Shown: positions 12,150 to 12,582 of the stretch, piece after piece
Position numbering within the stretch: position 1 is the stretch's first letter
How the letters are laid out: each line of letters begins with the position of its first letter
From: Bog-756 sp036553725
GTDB lineage: Bacteria > Actinomycetota > Acidimicrobiia > Acidimicrobiales > RAAP-2
DNA length: 12,582 nucleotides
Reading direction: 5' to 3'
Assembly (NCBI GenBank): GCA_036553725.1
Contig: DATBOO010000041.1
Location: 1-12,582, forward strand
Notes under the pieces: generated by a model
What the model was told of the DNA's origin: nothing
Databases searched by the model: none
The model's input: the letters and a program-made list of their open reading frames with translations, nothing else
Translations under genes and position numbers: made by a program

Positions 12150-12582
12150 ACTGACCATCAACGCCGACGAGATCACCGCCGCCCTGCGCCGGCACGTGGA
12201 GGAGTACACCCCCGAGGTGGGGACCGAGCAGGTCGGCCGCATCGTCGAGGTCGGGGACGGGATCGCCCGGATCACCGGGCTGCCCGGCGCCGCTGTCAAC
12301 GAGATCCTCGAGTTCGAGGACGGCACCGAGGGCCTGGCCCTCAACCTGGACGAGGAGACGATCGGCGCGGTCATCCTGGGCGAGGACACCGGGCTCGAGG
12401 AGGAGCAGCTGGTCAAGGCCACCGGGCGCATCCTCTCGGTCCGGGTGGGCGACGCCCTGCTGGGCCGGGTGGTGGACGCGCTGGGCGAGCCGATCGACGG
12501 ACGGGGCCCGATCGCCACCGATCTGACCCGGCGCCTGGAAGTGCAGGCCCCGGGCATCGTGCGCCGCCAGCCGGTGAGTGAG
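12142..12582 (+). CDS. atpA: F1Fo ATP synthase subunit alpha (N-terminal 147 residues, truncated by window edge)
   Basis: Alpha is the nucleotide-binding, non-catalytic partner of beta in the F1 hexamer. The visible part has the N-terminal helix that meets delta (MAELTINADEITAALRRHVEEY) and the beta-barrel domain (about 27-95: VGRIVEVGDGIARITGLPG, EFEDGTEGLALNLDEETIGAVILGED). The start of the nucleotide domain follows, TGRILSVRVGDALLGRVVDALGEPIDGRG, ending at RRQPVSE just before the expected Walker A motif. The ATG lies inside the end of atpH, 8 nt before its last base, with AGGAAAGGG about 10 nt upstream. Reading continues in frame to the window end without a stop. Confidence 0.99.
   Translation, partial: MAELTINADEITAALRRHVEEYTPEVGTEQVGRIVEVGDGIARITGLPGAAVNEILEFEDGTEGLALNLDEETIGAVILGEDTGLEEEQLVKATGRILSVRVGDALLGRVVDALGEPIDGRGPIATDLTRRLEVQAPGIVRRQPVSE

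Overview
The window is a GC-rich, gene-dense stretch of an actinobacterial chromosome. It carries 15 protein-coding genes, two of them cut by the window edges, and no RNA genes, CRISPR arrays or insertion sequences. The gene order rpiB-glyA-(GlcNAc-1-P transferase)-atp operon, the mycobacteria-like c subunit, the enlarged delta subunit and a TLP1-type thiolase-like protein all point to Actinobacteria. The class Acidimicrobiia is my best guess, but it is an inference from style and not a proven placement.

Left part (1-3651): on the minus strand greA (GreA elongation factor) is followed after 5 nt by leuC (isopropylmalate isomerase large subunit, truncated by the left edge). Divergent from these, across a 213-nt intergenic region, lies a class C beta-lactamase/EstB-type serine hydrolase. 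It is followed on the same strand by a YbhN/lysylphosphatidylglycerol-synthase-type membrane protein.

Middle (3665-8499): a minus-strand TLP1-like thiolase homologue lacks the usual nucleophilic Cys. It converges on the membrane protein gene and diverges from rpiB. The plus-strand run is rpiB (pentose phosphate pathway), glyA (serine/glycine and one-carbon metabolism) and wecA (polyprenyl-phosphate GlcNAc-1-phosphate transferase). rpiB has a -10 box placed as in leaderless actinobacterial genes. A short terminator-like hairpin follows wecA.

Right part (8500-12582): the F1Fo ATP synthase operon atpZ-atpI-atpB-atpE-atpF-atpH-atpA. A candidate promoter lies just after the wecA terminator candidate, and atpA runs off the right edge before its Walker A motif. 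The genes are tightly packed, with 4-nt and 8-nt overlaps at atpF/atpH and atpH/atpA. The c-subunit gene has the longest spacer within the operon and the strongest Shine-Dalgarno sequence.

Most of the window is ordinary core metabolism and I see no new defence, mobile or biosynthetic system. The features most worth a second look are the delta subunit with two N-terminal domains in tandem, the mycobacterial-type c-subunit site, the Cys-less thiolase-like protein, the tandem 8-residue repeat inside WecA, the apparent leaderless promoter of rpiB and a 22-bp perfect palindrome between atpZ and atpI.
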